Notes: generated by a model not told the origin, from the sequence alone. DNA of 64,000 nt from Rothia santali (GCF_024199905.1 NZ_JANAFB010000015.1:1-64000); one strand, 5' to 3'. Shown: positions 1 through 9,045, counted from the stretch's first letter. A program made the numbers and translations.

Positions 1-1
1 C

Positions 2-250
2 GGGTCCGGCTATCAGGGCGCGGACTCCGGTGACGGGTCTGGTTACCAGGGCGCGGATACCGGCTATGGGTCCGGCGACCGGGGCGCGTCGTCGAGCTAC
101 GGGGCAGGCGGATACGGGACCGGCGGGGGCTGGGGCGGCGGGGGGGGGCCCGGCCCGCGCCGGGGGGGCGCCCCCCCCCGGCCGCGGCCGCGGGGCCCCG
201 CGCTCGGCAGGGGACGGCGGCGGCGGCGGGCCGGGGCGGGAGCGGCCTAG
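2..250 (+). CDS. 3' end of an unknown Gly/Tyr/Ser-repeat protein (partial)
   Basis: The frame starting at base 2 is open to a TAG at 248-250 and encodes the tail of a protein whose beginning lies outside the window. The first 45 residues are low complexity with a recurring GSGYQGAD unit (two clear copies) and further Tyr-Gly-Ser units, which looks like a disordered C-terminal tail. From about base 145 the DNA becomes long G and C runs and the reading turns into Arg/Pro/Gly, so the natural stop may lie earlier in another frame. The stop overlaps the stop of mmsA on the other strand. No function can be assigned. Confidence 0.35.
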   Translation, partial: GSGYQGADSGDGSGYQGADTGYGSGDRGASSSYGAGGYGTGGGWGGGGGPGPRRGGAPPRPRPRGPALGRGRRRRRAGAGAA

Positions 251-1752
251 TGGTCGCTGCTGGAGGGCATCGCGAAGGACGCCCCGGACACGTGGGTCGG
301 CTCGGGCCAGCGCTGGGTCACGACCTTGCCGCGGGTGTAGAACCGGACGCCGTCCGGGCCGTACATGTGCAGGTCGCCGAACAGCGAGTTCTTCCAGCCG
401 CCGAAGGAGTGCCAGGCGACCGGCACCGGCAGCGGCACGTTGATCCCGATCATGCCGACGTTGACCTTGCGCTGGAAGGTCCGCGCCACGGCGCCGTTGG
501 AGGTGAACACCGCGGTGCCGTTGCCGTACGGGTTGGCGTTGATGATCTCGATGGCCTCCTCGAGCGACTCGGCGCGCACGACCACCAGGACGGGACCGAA
601 GATCTCCTCCTCGTAGGCGCTCATGGTCCGCTGGACCTTGTCCAGGATCGTCGGGCCGACGAAGAAGCCGTCCTCGTGGTCCTTGACCACCAGGTCGCGG
701 CCGTCCAGGACGACGGCGGCGCCGTCCTGCTGCGCCTCGCCCACGATCCGCTCGATGCGCTCCTTCGAGGCCGGCGTGATGACCGGGCCCATGTCGGCGT
801 CGGGCTCGGTGCCGTCGGCGACCTTGATGCCGGCGGCCAGGTCCTTGACCCGGCTGACGATCTCGTCGGCGGCCTCGCCCACGGCCACGGCCACGGAGAT
901 CGCCATGCAGCGCTGGCCGGCGGAGCCGAACGCGGCGGCGTTGAGGTGCTCGGCGGCCATGGACATGTCGGCGTCGGGCATGACGACGGCGTGGTTCTTC
1001 GCCCCGCCGAGGGCCTGCACGCGCTTGCCGTGCTGGGTGCCGGTCTCGTAGACGTGCTTCGCGATCGGCGTCGAGCCGACGAAGGAGATGCCGTCCACGT
1101 CCGGGTGGGTCAGCAGCCCGTCGACCATCTCCTTGTCCCCGTGGAGGACGTTGAAGACGCCGTCGGGCAGGCCGGCCTGTTTCCACAGCTTGGCGAGCAG
1201 GCCCGAGGCGGAGGGGTCCCGCTCGGAGGGCTTGAGGATGAAGGCGTTGCCGGTGGCGATCGCGACGGGCGACATCCACAGCGGCACCATCACGGGGAAG
1301 TTGAACGGCGTGATGCCGGCGACGACGCCGAGCGGCTGGCGGAAGGAGAAGACGTCGATCCCGGTCGAGACCTGGTCGGAGTACTCCCCCTTCAGGGACT
1401 CGAAGAGGCCGCAGGCGAACTCCACGACCTCGAGGCCGCGCTTGACCTCGCCCTTGGCGTCCGAGAGGACCTTGCCGTGCTCGGCGGTGATGATCGCGGC
1501 CAGCTCGTCGGCGTGGGCGTTGACCAGCTCGCGGAACGAGAAGAGGACGGCGGAGCGCTTGGCCAGCGAGTAGTCGCCCCACTTCTCCCCCGCGGCCTTG
1601 GCGGCGGCGACGACGGCGTTCAGGTCCTCCTGGCCGCCGAGGTGGAGGCTGCCGGAGACCTGCCCGGTCGCCGGGTTGTACACGTCCTGGCGGCGCTCGC
1701 CGGTGCCGGCGGTCTCCGCCCCGTCGATGAAGTGCAGGATGTCAGTGCTCAA
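247..1752 (-). CDS. mmsA: CoA-acylating methylmalonate-semialdehyde dehydrogenase (MmsA/IolA)
   Basis: This 501-residue protein is an aldehyde dehydrogenase of the MmsA/IolA type, which oxidises malonate semialdehyde or methylmalonate semialdehyde to acetyl-CoA or propionyl-CoA with NAD and CoA. It closes the myo-inositol pathway and also serves valine breakdown. The active-site cysteine is in GSAGQRCMA (Cys282), and the N-terminal part has the family motif GVVAGITPFNFPVMVPLW. The start is a TTG at 1752, chosen because AGGAG lies six bases upstream and the protein then has family length. It follows iolD by nine bases and is the last gene of the iol operon. Confidence 0.93.
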   Translation of the reverse strand: MSTDILHFIDGAETAGTGERRQDVYNPATGQVSGSLHLGGQEDLNAVVAAAKAAGEKWGDYSLAKRSAVLFSFRELVNAHADELAAIITAEHGKVLSDAKGEVKRGLEVVEFACGLFESLKGEYSDQVSTGIDVFSFRQPLGVVAGITPFNFPVMVPLWMSPVAIATGNAFILKPSERDPSASGLLAKLWKQAGLPDGVFNVLHGDKEMVDGLLTHPDVDGISFVGSTPIAKHVYETGTQHGKRVQALGGAKNHAVVMPDADMSMAAEHLNAAAFGSAGQRCMAISVAVAVGEAADEIVSRVKDLAAGIKVADGTEPDADMGPVITPASKERIERIVGEAQQDGAAVVLDGRDLVVKDHEDGFFVGPTILDKVQRTMSAYEEEIFGPVLVVVRAESLEEAIEIINANPYGNGTAVFTSNGAVARTFQRKVNVGMIGINVPLPVPVAWHSFGGWKNSLFGDLHMYGPDGVRFYTRGKVVTQRWPEPTHVSGASFAMPSSSDH

Positions 1753-1761
1753 TGTTCTCTC

Positions 1762-3693
1762 CTAACCGAGCAGCGGGCGCTGCGTGGACTTCTTCTGTGC
1801 GTAGGTCTGGTGGGCCTCCTGCGTGGAGGCGAGCTCCGAGGTGCCGGTGACGGGGACGTCCCACCACGACTCGGAGGAGGGCGCGTCGACCAGCGGGTCC
1901 GAGTCGACGTGGATCAGCACGGGGCCGGAGCCCTCCGGCTCGGCCTTGGCGCGGGCCACGGCGGCCGCGAGGTCCTCGCCCACGGCCTCGCCGGGTTCGA
2001 CCCGGATGACCTTCACGCCGAGCGACTCGGCGTTGGTCGCGAGGTCGATCGGCAGCCGCTCCCCGGCGTCGAAGCTCTGGCGCTCCTCGTCGTGGAACCG
2101 GTACTGGGTGCCGAAGCGCTGCGAGCCCAGGGACTCGGACAGCGCGCCGATCGAGGCGTAGCCGTGGTTCTGGATGAGCACCACGATGAGCTTGATGCCC
2201 TCCGCGACCGCGGTGACCAGCTCGGTGTGCATCATCAGGTAGGAGCCGTCGCCGACCATGACGACGACGTCGCGCCCGTCCCCCTCGTGCAGGCTCGCGC
2301 GCTTGACGCCCAGCCCGCCGGCGATCTCGTACCCCATGCAGGAGAACGCGTACTCCACGTGGTAACCGTACGGGTCCTTGACGCGCCACAGCTTGTGCAG
2401 GTCGCCCGGCAGGGAGCCGGCGGCGCAGATGACGACGTCGCGGTCGTCCATCGCGGAGTTCACGACGCCGATGATCTCGTTCTGCGAGGGGATCGGCCGG
2501 TGGCGCTCCGCGAACGCGGCGTCGGCGATCCCGTCCCAGCGCTCCTTCTCCTCGCGCACGCGGCGCTCGAGGTCGGAGCCGACGCGGTAGCCGCCCACGG
2601 CCTCGTTGAGCTTCAGCAGCGCCTTGCGGGCGTCCGCGACCACGGGCACCCGGGTGCCGTGCTTGAACGCGTCGAAGGAGGCCACGTTGACGTTCACGAA
2701 GGCCACGTCCGGGTCCTGGAACGCCGTGCGCGAGGCCGTGGTGAAGTCCTCGTACCGGGTGCCGATGCCGATGACCAGGTCCGCCTCGGCGACCAGCGCG
2801 TTGGAGGCCGTGGAACCGGTGGACCCGACCGCGCCCAGGCACAGCGGGTGGTCCCAGTCCATGACGCCGACGCCGGCCTGCGTGTAGGCCACGGGGATCC
2901 CGGTGGCCTCGGCGAAGCGGCGCAGCTCCTCCACGGCGAAGGCGTAGTGCACGCCGCCGCCGGCGATGATCACCGGGCGCTTCGCGGAGCGGATCGCGTC
3001 CATCGCCGCCCGGATGTCCTCGTCCTCGGCCTCGGGGCGGCGGATGCGCCACTCCCGCTCCGCGAGGAACTCCTCCGGGACCTCGATCGTCTCGGCCTGC
3101 ACGTCCTGCGGCAGGGCGATGGTCACCGCCCCGGTCTCCACCGGGTCGGTCAGCACGCGCATGCCGTTGAGCAGGGCGGAGAACAGCTGCTCGGGGCGCC
3201 ACACCCGGTCGAAGTACCGGGAGATCGGGCGCAGCGAGTCATTGACCGTGACGTCGTAGGCGTCCGGGCGCTCGAGCTGCTGCAGCACCGGGTCGGTGGC
3301 GCGCGTGGCGAAGACGTCCGAGGGGAACAGCAGGGTCGGCAGCCGGTTGGTCGTGGCGAGCGCGGCGCCGGTGACCAGGTTGGTCGAGCCCGGGCCGATC
3401 GAGGTGGTGATGCCGTAGGTCGCCCGCCGGCGCACGTGCCGGGCGTAGCCCACCGACTGGTGCACCTGGGCCTGCTCGTTGCGGCCCTGGAAGTAGGGCA
3501 TCAGCGCCGGGTCCTGCTCCTGGTACTGGCGCAGGGCCTGGCCGACGCCGGCCACGTTGCCGTGGCCGAAGATGCCGAACATCGCGGGGATGGTCCGCTC
3601 CCGGTACTCCTGGGTCCCGACGCGGTCCACGGTGTACTGGCTGCTCAGGAACTTCACGAGCGCCTGGCTGACCGACAGGGTCTGGGTGGTCAT
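1762..3693 (-). CDS. iolD: 3D-(3,5/4)-trihydroxycyclohexane-1,2-dione acylhydrolase IolD
   Basis: IolD is a thiamine-diphosphate enzyme that opens the ring of the diketo-inositol intermediate to 5-deoxyglucuronate. The 643-residue product has the three-domain layout of the acetolactate synthase superfamily: N-terminal pyrimidine-binding domain (RERTIPAMFGIFGHGNVAGVG near residue 30), central domain, and C-terminal pyrophosphate-binding domain with VGDGSYLMMHTE. An upstream in-frame extension to 3843 is rejected because it overlaps the aldolase gene and is not family-like; the ATG at 3693 begins MTTQTLSVSQALVKF. It sits ten bases after the aldolase and nine before mmsA, so the three are surely cotranscribed. 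Confidence 0.95.
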   Translation of the reverse strand: MTTQTLSVSQALVKFLSSQYTVDRVGTQEYRERTIPAMFGIFGHGNVAGVGQALRQYQEQDPALMPYFQGRNEQAQVHQSVGYARHVRRRATYGITTSIGPGSTNLVTGAALATTNRLPTLLFPSDVFATRATDPVLQQLERPDAYDVTVNDSLRPISRYFDRVWRPEQLFSALLNGMRVLTDPVETGAVTIALPQDVQAETIEVPEEFLAEREWRIRRPEAEDEDIRAAMDAIRSAKRPVIIAGGGVHYAFAVEELRRFAEATGIPVAYTQAGVGVMDWDHPLCLGAVGSTGSTASNALVAEADLVIGIGTRYEDFTTASRTAFQDPDVAFVNVNVASFDAFKHGTRVPVVADARKALLKLNEAVGGYRVGSDLERRVREEKERWDGIADAAFAERHRPIPSQNEIIGVVNSAMDDRDVVICAAGSLPGDLHKLWRVKDPYGYHVEYAFSCMGYEIAGGLGVKRASLHEGDGRDVVVMVGDGSYLMMHTELVTAVAEGIKLIVVLIQNHGYASIGALSESLGSQRFGTQYRFHDEERQSFDAGERLPIDLATNAESLGVKVIRVEPGEAVGEDLAAAVARAKAEPEGSGPVLIHVDSDPLVDAPSSESWWDVPVTGTSELASTQEAHQTYAQKKSTQRPLLG

Positions 3694-3703
3694 GGTGTCC
3701 TCT

Positions 3704-4588
3704 CTACTTCCGCAGCAGCGACGCGGCGGTGGAAACGGCGGCGGCGACGTCGCCGTCCTCGGGGTACAGCAGGGTCCGGCCCACGGTGAGGCCCTGGACG
3801 CCGGGCAGGGCCAGCGCGGCCTCCCAGGTCGCGAAGATCTCATCCGGCGCGCCGGAGGGGTCCCCGCCGAGCAGCACGGTGGGCATGGTCGTGGCGGCGA
3901 CGACGCGCTCCATCTCCTCGACCACCGGCAGCTTCATCCAGGTCCGGGCGCTGGTCTCGCCCAGGCCGGCGGCGATCGCGGCGGACTTCACGACGGCGTC
4001 GGGGCTCAGGTCGTTGACGATCCTGCCGTCCCGGGTCTCGGAGATGAACGGCTCGACCATCGCGTAGAGCCCCTCGGCGGCCAGCTCGCTCACGGCGCGG
4101 GCGGTGGCCTCCAGGGTGCTCACGGTGGCCGGGTCGCCGTAGTGGATGCGGGTCAGCATCTTGCCGCCGTCGGCGCCGATGCGCTTGAGCGCCGCGGCGG
4201 TGTGGCCGGTGAAGCGGTCGTCGATCTCGTTGACCAGGCCGGTCAGGCCGCCGCGGTTCATCGAGCCGAAGACGAGCTTGCCGTCCAGGGCGCCGAGCAG
4301 CAGCAGGTCGTCGAGGATGTCCGGGGAGGCCAGCACGCCGTCGACCGCCGGGTTGCTCAGGGCGGTCCGGAGGCGGTCCAGGAGGTCCCCGCGGTGGGCC
4401 ATCGCGTCCGCCCGCCCGCGGACCGAGAGGGCCCCGCGGGCCGGGTGGTCCGCGGCGACGATGAAGTTCTGGCGGCCGTAGACGACGCCGGGGTGGCGGG
4501 GCCGCGAGTCGGCGGCGCGCTGGACGGCGTCGGGGTCCTCGAGGCGGATCCGGGTCAGGTCCTCGTAGCGGTGGACGTCGGTGCTCAT
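3704..4588 (-). CDS. Cgl0159-type (beta/alpha)8 aldolase of the inositol operon
   Basis: The 294-residue protein resembles the class I aldolase-like (beta/alpha)8 proteins found in actinobacterial iol clusters (Cgl0159 type). It has a central lysine in TWMKLP and a phosphate-loop-like C-terminal VLLGGDPSG. By position it probably cleaves 2-deoxy-5-keto-gluconate 6-phosphate, the IolJ step, giving dihydroxyacetone phosphate and malonate semialdehyde; that assignment is inference from neighbours. Its ATG overlaps the iolC stop in an ATGA, so the two are translationally coupled. Confidence 0.8.
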   Translation of the reverse strand: MSTDVHRYEDLTRIRLEDPDAVQRAADSRPRHPGVVYGRQNFIVAADHPARGALSVRGRADAMAHRGDLLDRLRTALSNPAVDGVLASPDILDDLLLLGALDGKLVFGSMNRGGLTGLVNEIDDRFTGHTAAALKRIGADGGKMLTRIHYGDPATVSTLEATARAVSELAAEGLYAMVEPFISETRDGRIVNDLSPDAVVKSAAIAAGLGETSARTWMKLPVVEEMERVVAATTMPTVLLGGDPSGAPDEIFATWEAALALPGVQGLTVGRTLLYPEDGDVAAAVSTAASLLRK

Positions 4589-5559
4589 GCCTGGAACCCC
4601 CGGCCTCGCTCGTCGAGGAGCTGGAGCACCTCGTCACTGGTGGGCATGTCCTCCGAGCAGGCGATGCGGGAGGCCACGATGGCGCCGGCGGCGTTGGCGA
4701 AGTCCAGCACGTGCTGCAGCTCCCAGCCGGCGAGGAGGCCGTGGCAGAAGGCGCCGCCGAAGGAGTCGCCGGCGCCCAGGCCGTTCTGCGTCTCGACCGG
4801 GACCGGCTCGGAGACCACGCGCGTCCCGGCGGTCTTGGCCAGCACGCCGGCCGAGCCCATCTTGACGACGGCGATGCTGACGCCGGCCTCGAGCAGGCGG
4901 TCGGCCTGCTCGTCGGGGCTGCCGTCGCCCACGGCCACGGCGCACTCCTCGCGGTTGCCGATCGCGATGCTCGCATGGCGCAGGTTCTCGCGGACCTGCG
5001 CGGTCGCGTCCTCGATGGAGTCCCAGAACATGGGGCGGTAGTCGAGGTCCAGGATGGTGTGCCGGCCCTCCCCCAGCTCCTCGCGGGGGCGGGCCTCGTG
5101 GGCGCTCAGCTGGGCGGAGCGGGCGGGCTCCTGGCACAGGCCGGTCACGGTGGACCAGAAGATGGTCGCCTCGCGGACGGCGTCGACGTCGACCTCCTCG
5201 GCCCGGATCTGGAGGTCCGGGGCCGTGGGGAAGCGGCCGTAGAAGTACAGGGGGAAGTCCTCGGGCGGCTGGATCGCGCAGAAGGTCGCGGGGGTCTGGA
5301 GGCCCTCGACCGGGCTGACGTGGGCGTCGTCGACGCCGTAGCGGGTCAGCTCGCGGTGCAGGTACTCGCCGAAGGGGTCGTCGCCGGTGCGGGTGATCAC
5401 CGCGGTGCGGCGGCCGTGCTTGGCGGCGGCGACGGCGACGTTGGAGGGCGAGCCGCCCAGGTACTTGCCGAACGAGGTCACGTCCGCCAGGCCCACGCCG
5501 ATGTCGTTGGGGTAGATGTCGACGCTGATGCGCCCCATCGTCAACAGGTCGTAGCTCAT
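4585..5559 (-). CDS. iolC: 5-dehydro-2-deoxygluconokinase IolC
   Basis: IolC phosphorylates 2-deoxy-5-keto-gluconate. The 324-residue product is a PfkB/ribokinase-fold kinase: it begins YDLLTMGRISVDIYPNDIG, has the N-terminal GGSPSNVAVAAAKHG motif and the C-terminal NGLGAGDSFGGAF motif that carries the catalytic Asp. The start is the ATG at 5559, preceded by GGAAGGA; a longer in-frame extension to 5667 is Arg-rich and runs over the promoter. It is the first gene of the operon, whose order is iolC, aldolase, iolD, mmsA. The isomerase, dehydratase and inositol dehydrogenase genes (iolB, iolE, iolG) must lie elsewhere. Confidence 0.93.
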   Translation of the reverse strand: MSYDLLTMGRISVDIYPNDIGVGLADVTSFGKYLGGSPSNVAVAAAKHGRRTAVITRTGDDPFGEYLHRELTRYGVDDAHVSPVEGLQTPATFCAIQPPEDFPLYFYGRFPTAPDLQIRAEEVDVDAVREATIFWSTVTGLCQEPARSAQLSAHEARPREELGEGRHTILDLDYRPMFWDSIEDATAQVRENLRHASIAIGNREECAVAVGDGSPDEQADRLLEAGVSIAVVKMGSAGVLAKTAGTRVVSEPVPVETQNGLGAGDSFGGAFCHGLLAGWELQHVLDFANAAGAIVASRIACSEDMPTSDEVLQLLDERGRGFQA

Positions 5560-5882
5560 GGGCTGGTGGATCCTTCCGATCGTCCGTCGCGTGGGCCTCG
5601 ACGCCGGCCCGCGCGGGGAGCGCGGAGGGCGGCGTCGTCGCCGTGCCGGGAGTGACCCGGCCAACACTCATCAGTCTGCCCCGTGCAGTTTGTCCTGTCA
5701 ATCTTTGTCCGCACAAAACGGGTCCGGCGCGTCGCGTCGCGTCCGCCCGGAGCGCCCCCGCTGCCGCCGACGCGGAGATCACACCGCCCGACCCGCCGCG
5801 GCGCCCTCCCGGCGGCTAGGGTGGTCCAGGACGCCGGCGGCCGAGGGGCAGCGGGCGGGAGCCGCGTCGAGGGAGGATCGTC
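5560..5882. other. Divergent intergenic region between iolC and mgtE
   Basis: These 323 bases hold no convincing gene. They contain the inferred iol promoter and operator (5673-5717) and, near the right end, a TAGGGT at 5817-5822 that could be the -10 box for mgtE, followed by GGGAGGA as its ribosome binding site. No M-box magnesium riboswitch structure was seen; the 5' leader of mgtE would be too short for one. Confidence 0.6.
5673..5717 (-). promoter_or_regulatory. Putative iol operon promoter with inverted-repeat operator
   Basis: On the minus strand TTGACA (5696-5701) stands 17 bases before CAGACT (5673-5678), a plausible -35/-10 pair. Directly upstream is an inverted repeat, TTTGT-CCGC-ACAAA (5704-5717), and TTTGTCC occurs twice as a direct repeat (5689-5695 and 5704-5710), flanking the -35 box. 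This is the placement expected of a repressor site for the inositol operon. No iol regulator gene is in the window, so the protein that binds is unknown. Confidence 0.5.
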
Positions 5883-7250
5883 ATGGAGCAGCTGGACCTG
5901 AACGCCACGGCGGGCATCTGGACGGAGCTCATCGCCGAGGGGCGCCTCGACGCCGTCGCCGAGCAGGCCGCGAGCCTCTCCCGCCCCGACCTGGTCCGCA
6001 CCCTGGAGCGGCTGCCCGTCACCGACCGCGCGGTGGCCTTCCGGTTGCTGGCCAAGGACGAGGCCCACGCGGTCTTTGAGCGGTTCGACGACGGGCTGCG
6101 CGCCGAGCTGTTCTCGAGCCTCCGGGACGACGACGTCGTGCGCCTCTTCGACGCCCTGGACCCCGACGACCGCGTCCACCTCATGGACGAGCTCCCGGCC
6201 GGCGTGACCCACCGCCTGCTCCAGCGGCTCTCCGAGGAGGAGCGGGAGCTGACCGCCCCGATCCTCGGCTACGAGCGCGGCGTCATCGGCCGCCGCATGA
6301 GCACCGAGTACGTGCGCCTGCACCCGGGGCACTCGGTCGGCGACGCGCTGACCCTGGCCCGCCGGCGCGGCGACGACGCGGAGACCATCTACGTCCTGCC
6401 TGTGGTCGACGACTCGCTGGTCCTGGTCGGCGTGGTGGGCCTGCGCGCGCTCTTCCTGGCCGGCTCCGACGCGCTGGTGGCCGACCTGATGACCGCGCCG
6501 ATCTCGGTCAGCGCCCACGACGAGGAGGAGGCGGCCGCCCGCCGCTGCGTCGACGCCCAGGTCCTGGCGGTCCCGGTGGTCGACCGCGAGGACCGCCTGG
6601 TCGGCATCCTGACCTTCGACGACGCCGTGCGCATCATCCAGAGCGCCGAGGACGAGGACGCCTCCCGCGCGGGCGCCTCCGAGCCGCTCGGCCGCCCCTA
6701 CCTGAGCACCCCGATCACCCGGCTGGTCCGCTCCCGCGCGGTCTGGCTGTTCTTCCTGGCCATCTCCGCGGCCCTGACGGTGGGCGTGCTCGACTACTTC
6801 GAGGACGACCTCGCGCAGGTGGTCGCGCTGGCCTCCTTCATCCCGCTGCTCATCGGGACGGGCGGGAACACCGGCTCCCAGGCCGCGGTGACCATCACCC
6901 GCGCGCTGGCCGTGGGCGACGTCAGGTCCCGGGACATCGGCCGGGTCCTGCTGCGCGAGGTCCGGGTGGGGGCCGTGCTGGGACTGACCCTCGGCGGCAT
7001 CGCGTTCCTCGTGATCCTGGGGGTCTCGCTGTTCTCGGCGAGCTACACCGCGCCCATCGGGCTGACGGTGGGGATCTCCATGCTCGCCATCTGCGTCCTG
7101 GCGGCCTCGGCCGGCGGCGCGATCCCGTGCATCGCGAAGTCGCTGCGGATCGACCCGGCGGTCATGTCGACCCCCTTCATCGCGACCTTCGTGGACGCGA
7201 CCGGGCTGATCGTGTACTTCCTCGTGGCCAAGGCGATCCTGGGGATCTGA
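5883..7250 (+). CDS. mgtE: Magnesium transporter MgtE
   Basis: The 455-residue protein has the full MgtE architecture: an N-terminal superhelical MgtE_N domain of repeated helices (about residues 20-125), a tandem CBS pair (about 130-260) and a five-helix membrane domain (about 280-455). The pore signature PLLIGTGGNTGSQ is intact. MgtE is a dimeric Mg channel in the plasma membrane that closes when the cytosolic domains bind Mg. It starts at an ATG with GGGAGGA upstream. It is transcribed alone, divergent from iolC and convergent with the TetR gene. Confidence 0.95.
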   Translation: MEQLDLNATAGIWTELIAEGRLDAVAEQAASLSRPDLVRTLERLPVTDRAVAFRLLAKDEAHAVFERFDDGLRAELFSSLRDDDVVRLFDALDPDDRVHLMDELPAGVTHRLLQRLSEEERELTAPILGYERGVIGRRMSTEYVRLHPGHSVGDALTLARRRGDDAETIYVLPVVDDSLVLVGVVGLRALFLAGSDALVADLMTAPISVSAHDEEEAAARRCVDAQVLAVPVVDREDRLVGILTFDDAVRIIQSAEDEDASRAGASEPLGRPYLSTPITRLVRSRAVWLFFLAISAALTVGVLDYFEDDLAQVVALASFIPLLIGTGGNTGSQAAVTITRALAVGDVRSRDIGRVLLREVRVGAVLGLTLGGIAFLVILGVSLFSASYTAPIGLTVGISMLAICVLAASAGGAIPCIAKSLRIDPAVMSTPFIATFVDATGLIVYFLVAKAILGI

Positions 7251-7271
7251 GGGGGCCGCGGGCCGGCGCCG

Positions 7272-7865
7272 CTAGCCCCCGGAGGTCAGCTCGCGGTAGA
7301 CGGTCTCGGCCGTGCGGCGGGCGAAGTCCTCGTCCAGCTCGTTGGTGGTGGGCAGCAGGAGGCGCGCGAACAGCGGGCCGATCAGCAGGTCGCAGATGTA
7401 CTCGGTGTCCTCGGGCTCCCGGGCGAGCTCGCCCCGCTCCACGGCGGCCGTGATCGCGCCCCGGATCACCTCGCGCCGCGGGGCCACGAACCCCAGGCGG
7501 TAGTGCTCCCGGATCTCCAGGTCGCCCTGGGTCACCGCCAGGATGCCGAGCACGCTCCGGGCGAACGTGGGGTCCGTGAACATCCGGAAGCCCTTGACCT
7601 GGATGGCGATCAGGTCGCCCAGCAGGCTCCCGGTGGGCTCGGCCTTGCGGCCCCCGAAGCGGGCCATCAGGATCTCCAGCGCCAGATGGTCGATGCTCTG
7701 GTAGCGGCGGTGAAAGGCCGCGCGGGTGGTCCCCACCTGCCGCACGAGCCGATCCACCTTCAGTTCGGAGTACCCGCGGGTCGCGAGGGTCTCCTCGGCC
7801 GCCTCCCGCAGGGCGCGGCCGATGGCCGGGTCCGCGGGGCGACCCACTCTGCCTGTCGAAGTCAT
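7272..7865 (-). CDS. TetR family transcriptional regulator
   Basis: The 197-residue protein has an N-terminal TetR helix-turn-helix (about residues 14-60, with the typical TTRAAFHRRY recognition helix) and a C-terminal ligand domain that matches no specific effector class I can name. It is 142 bases downstream of an aldo/keto reductase gene on the same strand and convergent with mgtE. A 13-bp perfect palindrome lies three bases before its start, which suggests autoregulation. Confidence 0.88.
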   Translation of the reverse strand: MTSTGRVGRPADPAIGRALREAAEETLATRGYSELKVDRLVRQVGTTRAAFHRRYQSIDHLALEILMARFGGRKAEPTGSLLGDLIAIQVKGFRMFTDPTFARSVLGILAVTQGDLEIREHYRLGFVAPRREVIRGAITAAVERGELAREPEDTEYICDLLIGPLFARLLLPTTNELDEDFARRTAETVYRELTSGG

Positions 7866-7868
7866 AGG

Positions 7869-7881
7869 GCTAATTCTTAGC
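7869..7881. promoter_or_regulatory. Palindrome in front of the TetR gene
   Basis: GCTAA-TTC-TTAGC is a perfect inverted repeat that ends three bases upstream of the TetR start codon. Its size and position fit an autorepressor half-site pair. It is A/T-rich against a very GC-rich background, so chance is less likely. Confidence 0.45.
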
Positions 7882-8007
7882 AGAACCGCTGGTGAGCGGG
7901 CGATGAGTTTCCAGCGAGTGAGCTGTGTACGGCGCGGTACGGCCCGCGCGGGTCCGCCGCCGGCGGCGCGATGCGGCGCCGCCGGGGCCGCGAGCGGCCG
8001 ACCCCGC

Positions 8008-9018
8008 TCAGTACAGCGCGATGCGCGCCGGGGCGGGGAAGATCTCGTCCAGCGCGGCCAGGTCCTCCGCGTCCGGGACCCAGGAGGCGGCCGCGGCGTT
8101 GGCGCGGACCTGCTCGGGCGACGTCGCGCCCGCGATCACGCTGGCCACCTGCGGCCGGCTCGCGAGCCACGAGAAGGCGACCTCGACCGGGCTCAGCCCG
8201 CGCTCCTCCGCGAATCCGACGAAGCGCTCGATCTGCTCCCAGTCCGTGGACTCCAGCAGCTCGCGCTTGGAGTGCGAGAGCCGGGACCCCTCGGGCGCCC
8301 GCCCCTTCCGGTACTTGCCGGTCAGCAGGCCGTTGGCCAGCGGGAAGTACGGCAGGACCCCGACGCCGAAGCGCTCGGCGGCCGGCAGCACCTCCAGCTC
8401 CGCGCGGCGGTCCAGGAGGTTGTAGTGGTTCTCCGCCGCGACGTAGCGCGCGCCGCCGGAGGACCGGGCGAGGTGCTCGGCGTCGGCGATCTGCCAGCCG
8501 GCGTGGTTGGAGTGGCCGAGGTAGCGGACCTTGCCCGCCCGGACGGCGTCGTCCAGGGCGGCCAGGGTCTCCTCGGGCGGGGTCACGCCGTCGGGGGTGT
8601 GGTAGAAGTACAGGTCGATGTGGTCCCGGCCCAGGCGCTCCAGGGAGGCCTCCAGGGCGCGGGCGACGTAGCGGCGGGAGCCGCGGGCCCCGTGGTCGGC
8701 CCCGTTGGCGCCCTTCATGTCCATGCCGAACTTGGAGACGACGACGGCGTCCTCGGCCGCGCTGCCCAGCCGGCCCAGGGCGCGGCCGAACATCCGCTCC
8801 GAGGTGCCGGGCTCCCTGCCGTAGACGTCGGCGACGTCGAAGAGGGTGATGCCGGCCTCGAGGGCCGCGCGGATCACGGCGTCGGTGCCCTCCTGGCCCT
8901 CGGTGGGGGTCCCGGCCCGGCCGAGGTTGTTGCACCCCAGCCCGACGCTGGAGACGATCAGCCCGGAGTCGCCGAGCGGGCGGTAGGCGGGGGACGCGGC
9001 GTTCTGACGTGAGCTCAT
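8008..9018 (-). CDS. Aldo/keto reductase
   Basis: This 336-residue protein is an NADPH-dependent aldo/keto reductase of the broad AKR12/YghZ-like group. The catalytic tetrad is visible: Asp and Tyr in FDVADVYGR, Lys in VVSKFG and His in YFYHTPD. The C-terminal VIAGATSPEQV contacts the cofactor. An in-frame GTG at 9027 is possible, but the ATG at 9018 has GGGTGGG four bases upstream and is preferred. The substrate is unknown. A TetR gene follows on the same strand. Confidence 0.88.
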   Translation of the reverse strand: MSSRQNAASPAYRPLGDSGLIVSSVGLGCNNLGRAGTPTEGQEGTDAVIRAALEAGITLFDVADVYGREPGTSERMFGRALGRLGSAAEDAVVVSKFGMDMKGANGADHGARGSRRYVARALEASLERLGRDHIDLYFYHTPDGVTPPEETLAALDDAVRAGKVRYLGHSNHAGWQIADAEHLARSSGGARYVAAENHYNLLDRRAELEVLPAAERFGVGVLPYFPLANGLLTGKYRKGRAPEGSRLSHSKRELLESTDWEQIERFVGFAEERGLSPVEVAFSWLASRPQVASVIAGATSPEQVRANAAAASWVPDAEDLAALDEIFPAPARIALY

Positions 9019-9045
9019 GCTTCCCACCCTAGCCCCGGACGCGGC

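Noticed and set aside
250-3789. A 1179-codon open frame on the plus strand opposite mmsA and iolD
   Set aside because: It is antisense to two well-conserved enzymes; long shadow frames are expected at this GC content, and its composition (Asp/Val/Gly/Arg repeats) matches no family.
5823-5882. A magnesium riboswitch before mgtE
   Set aside because: The leader after the inferred -10 box is about 55 bases, too short for an M-box, and no matching stems were seen.
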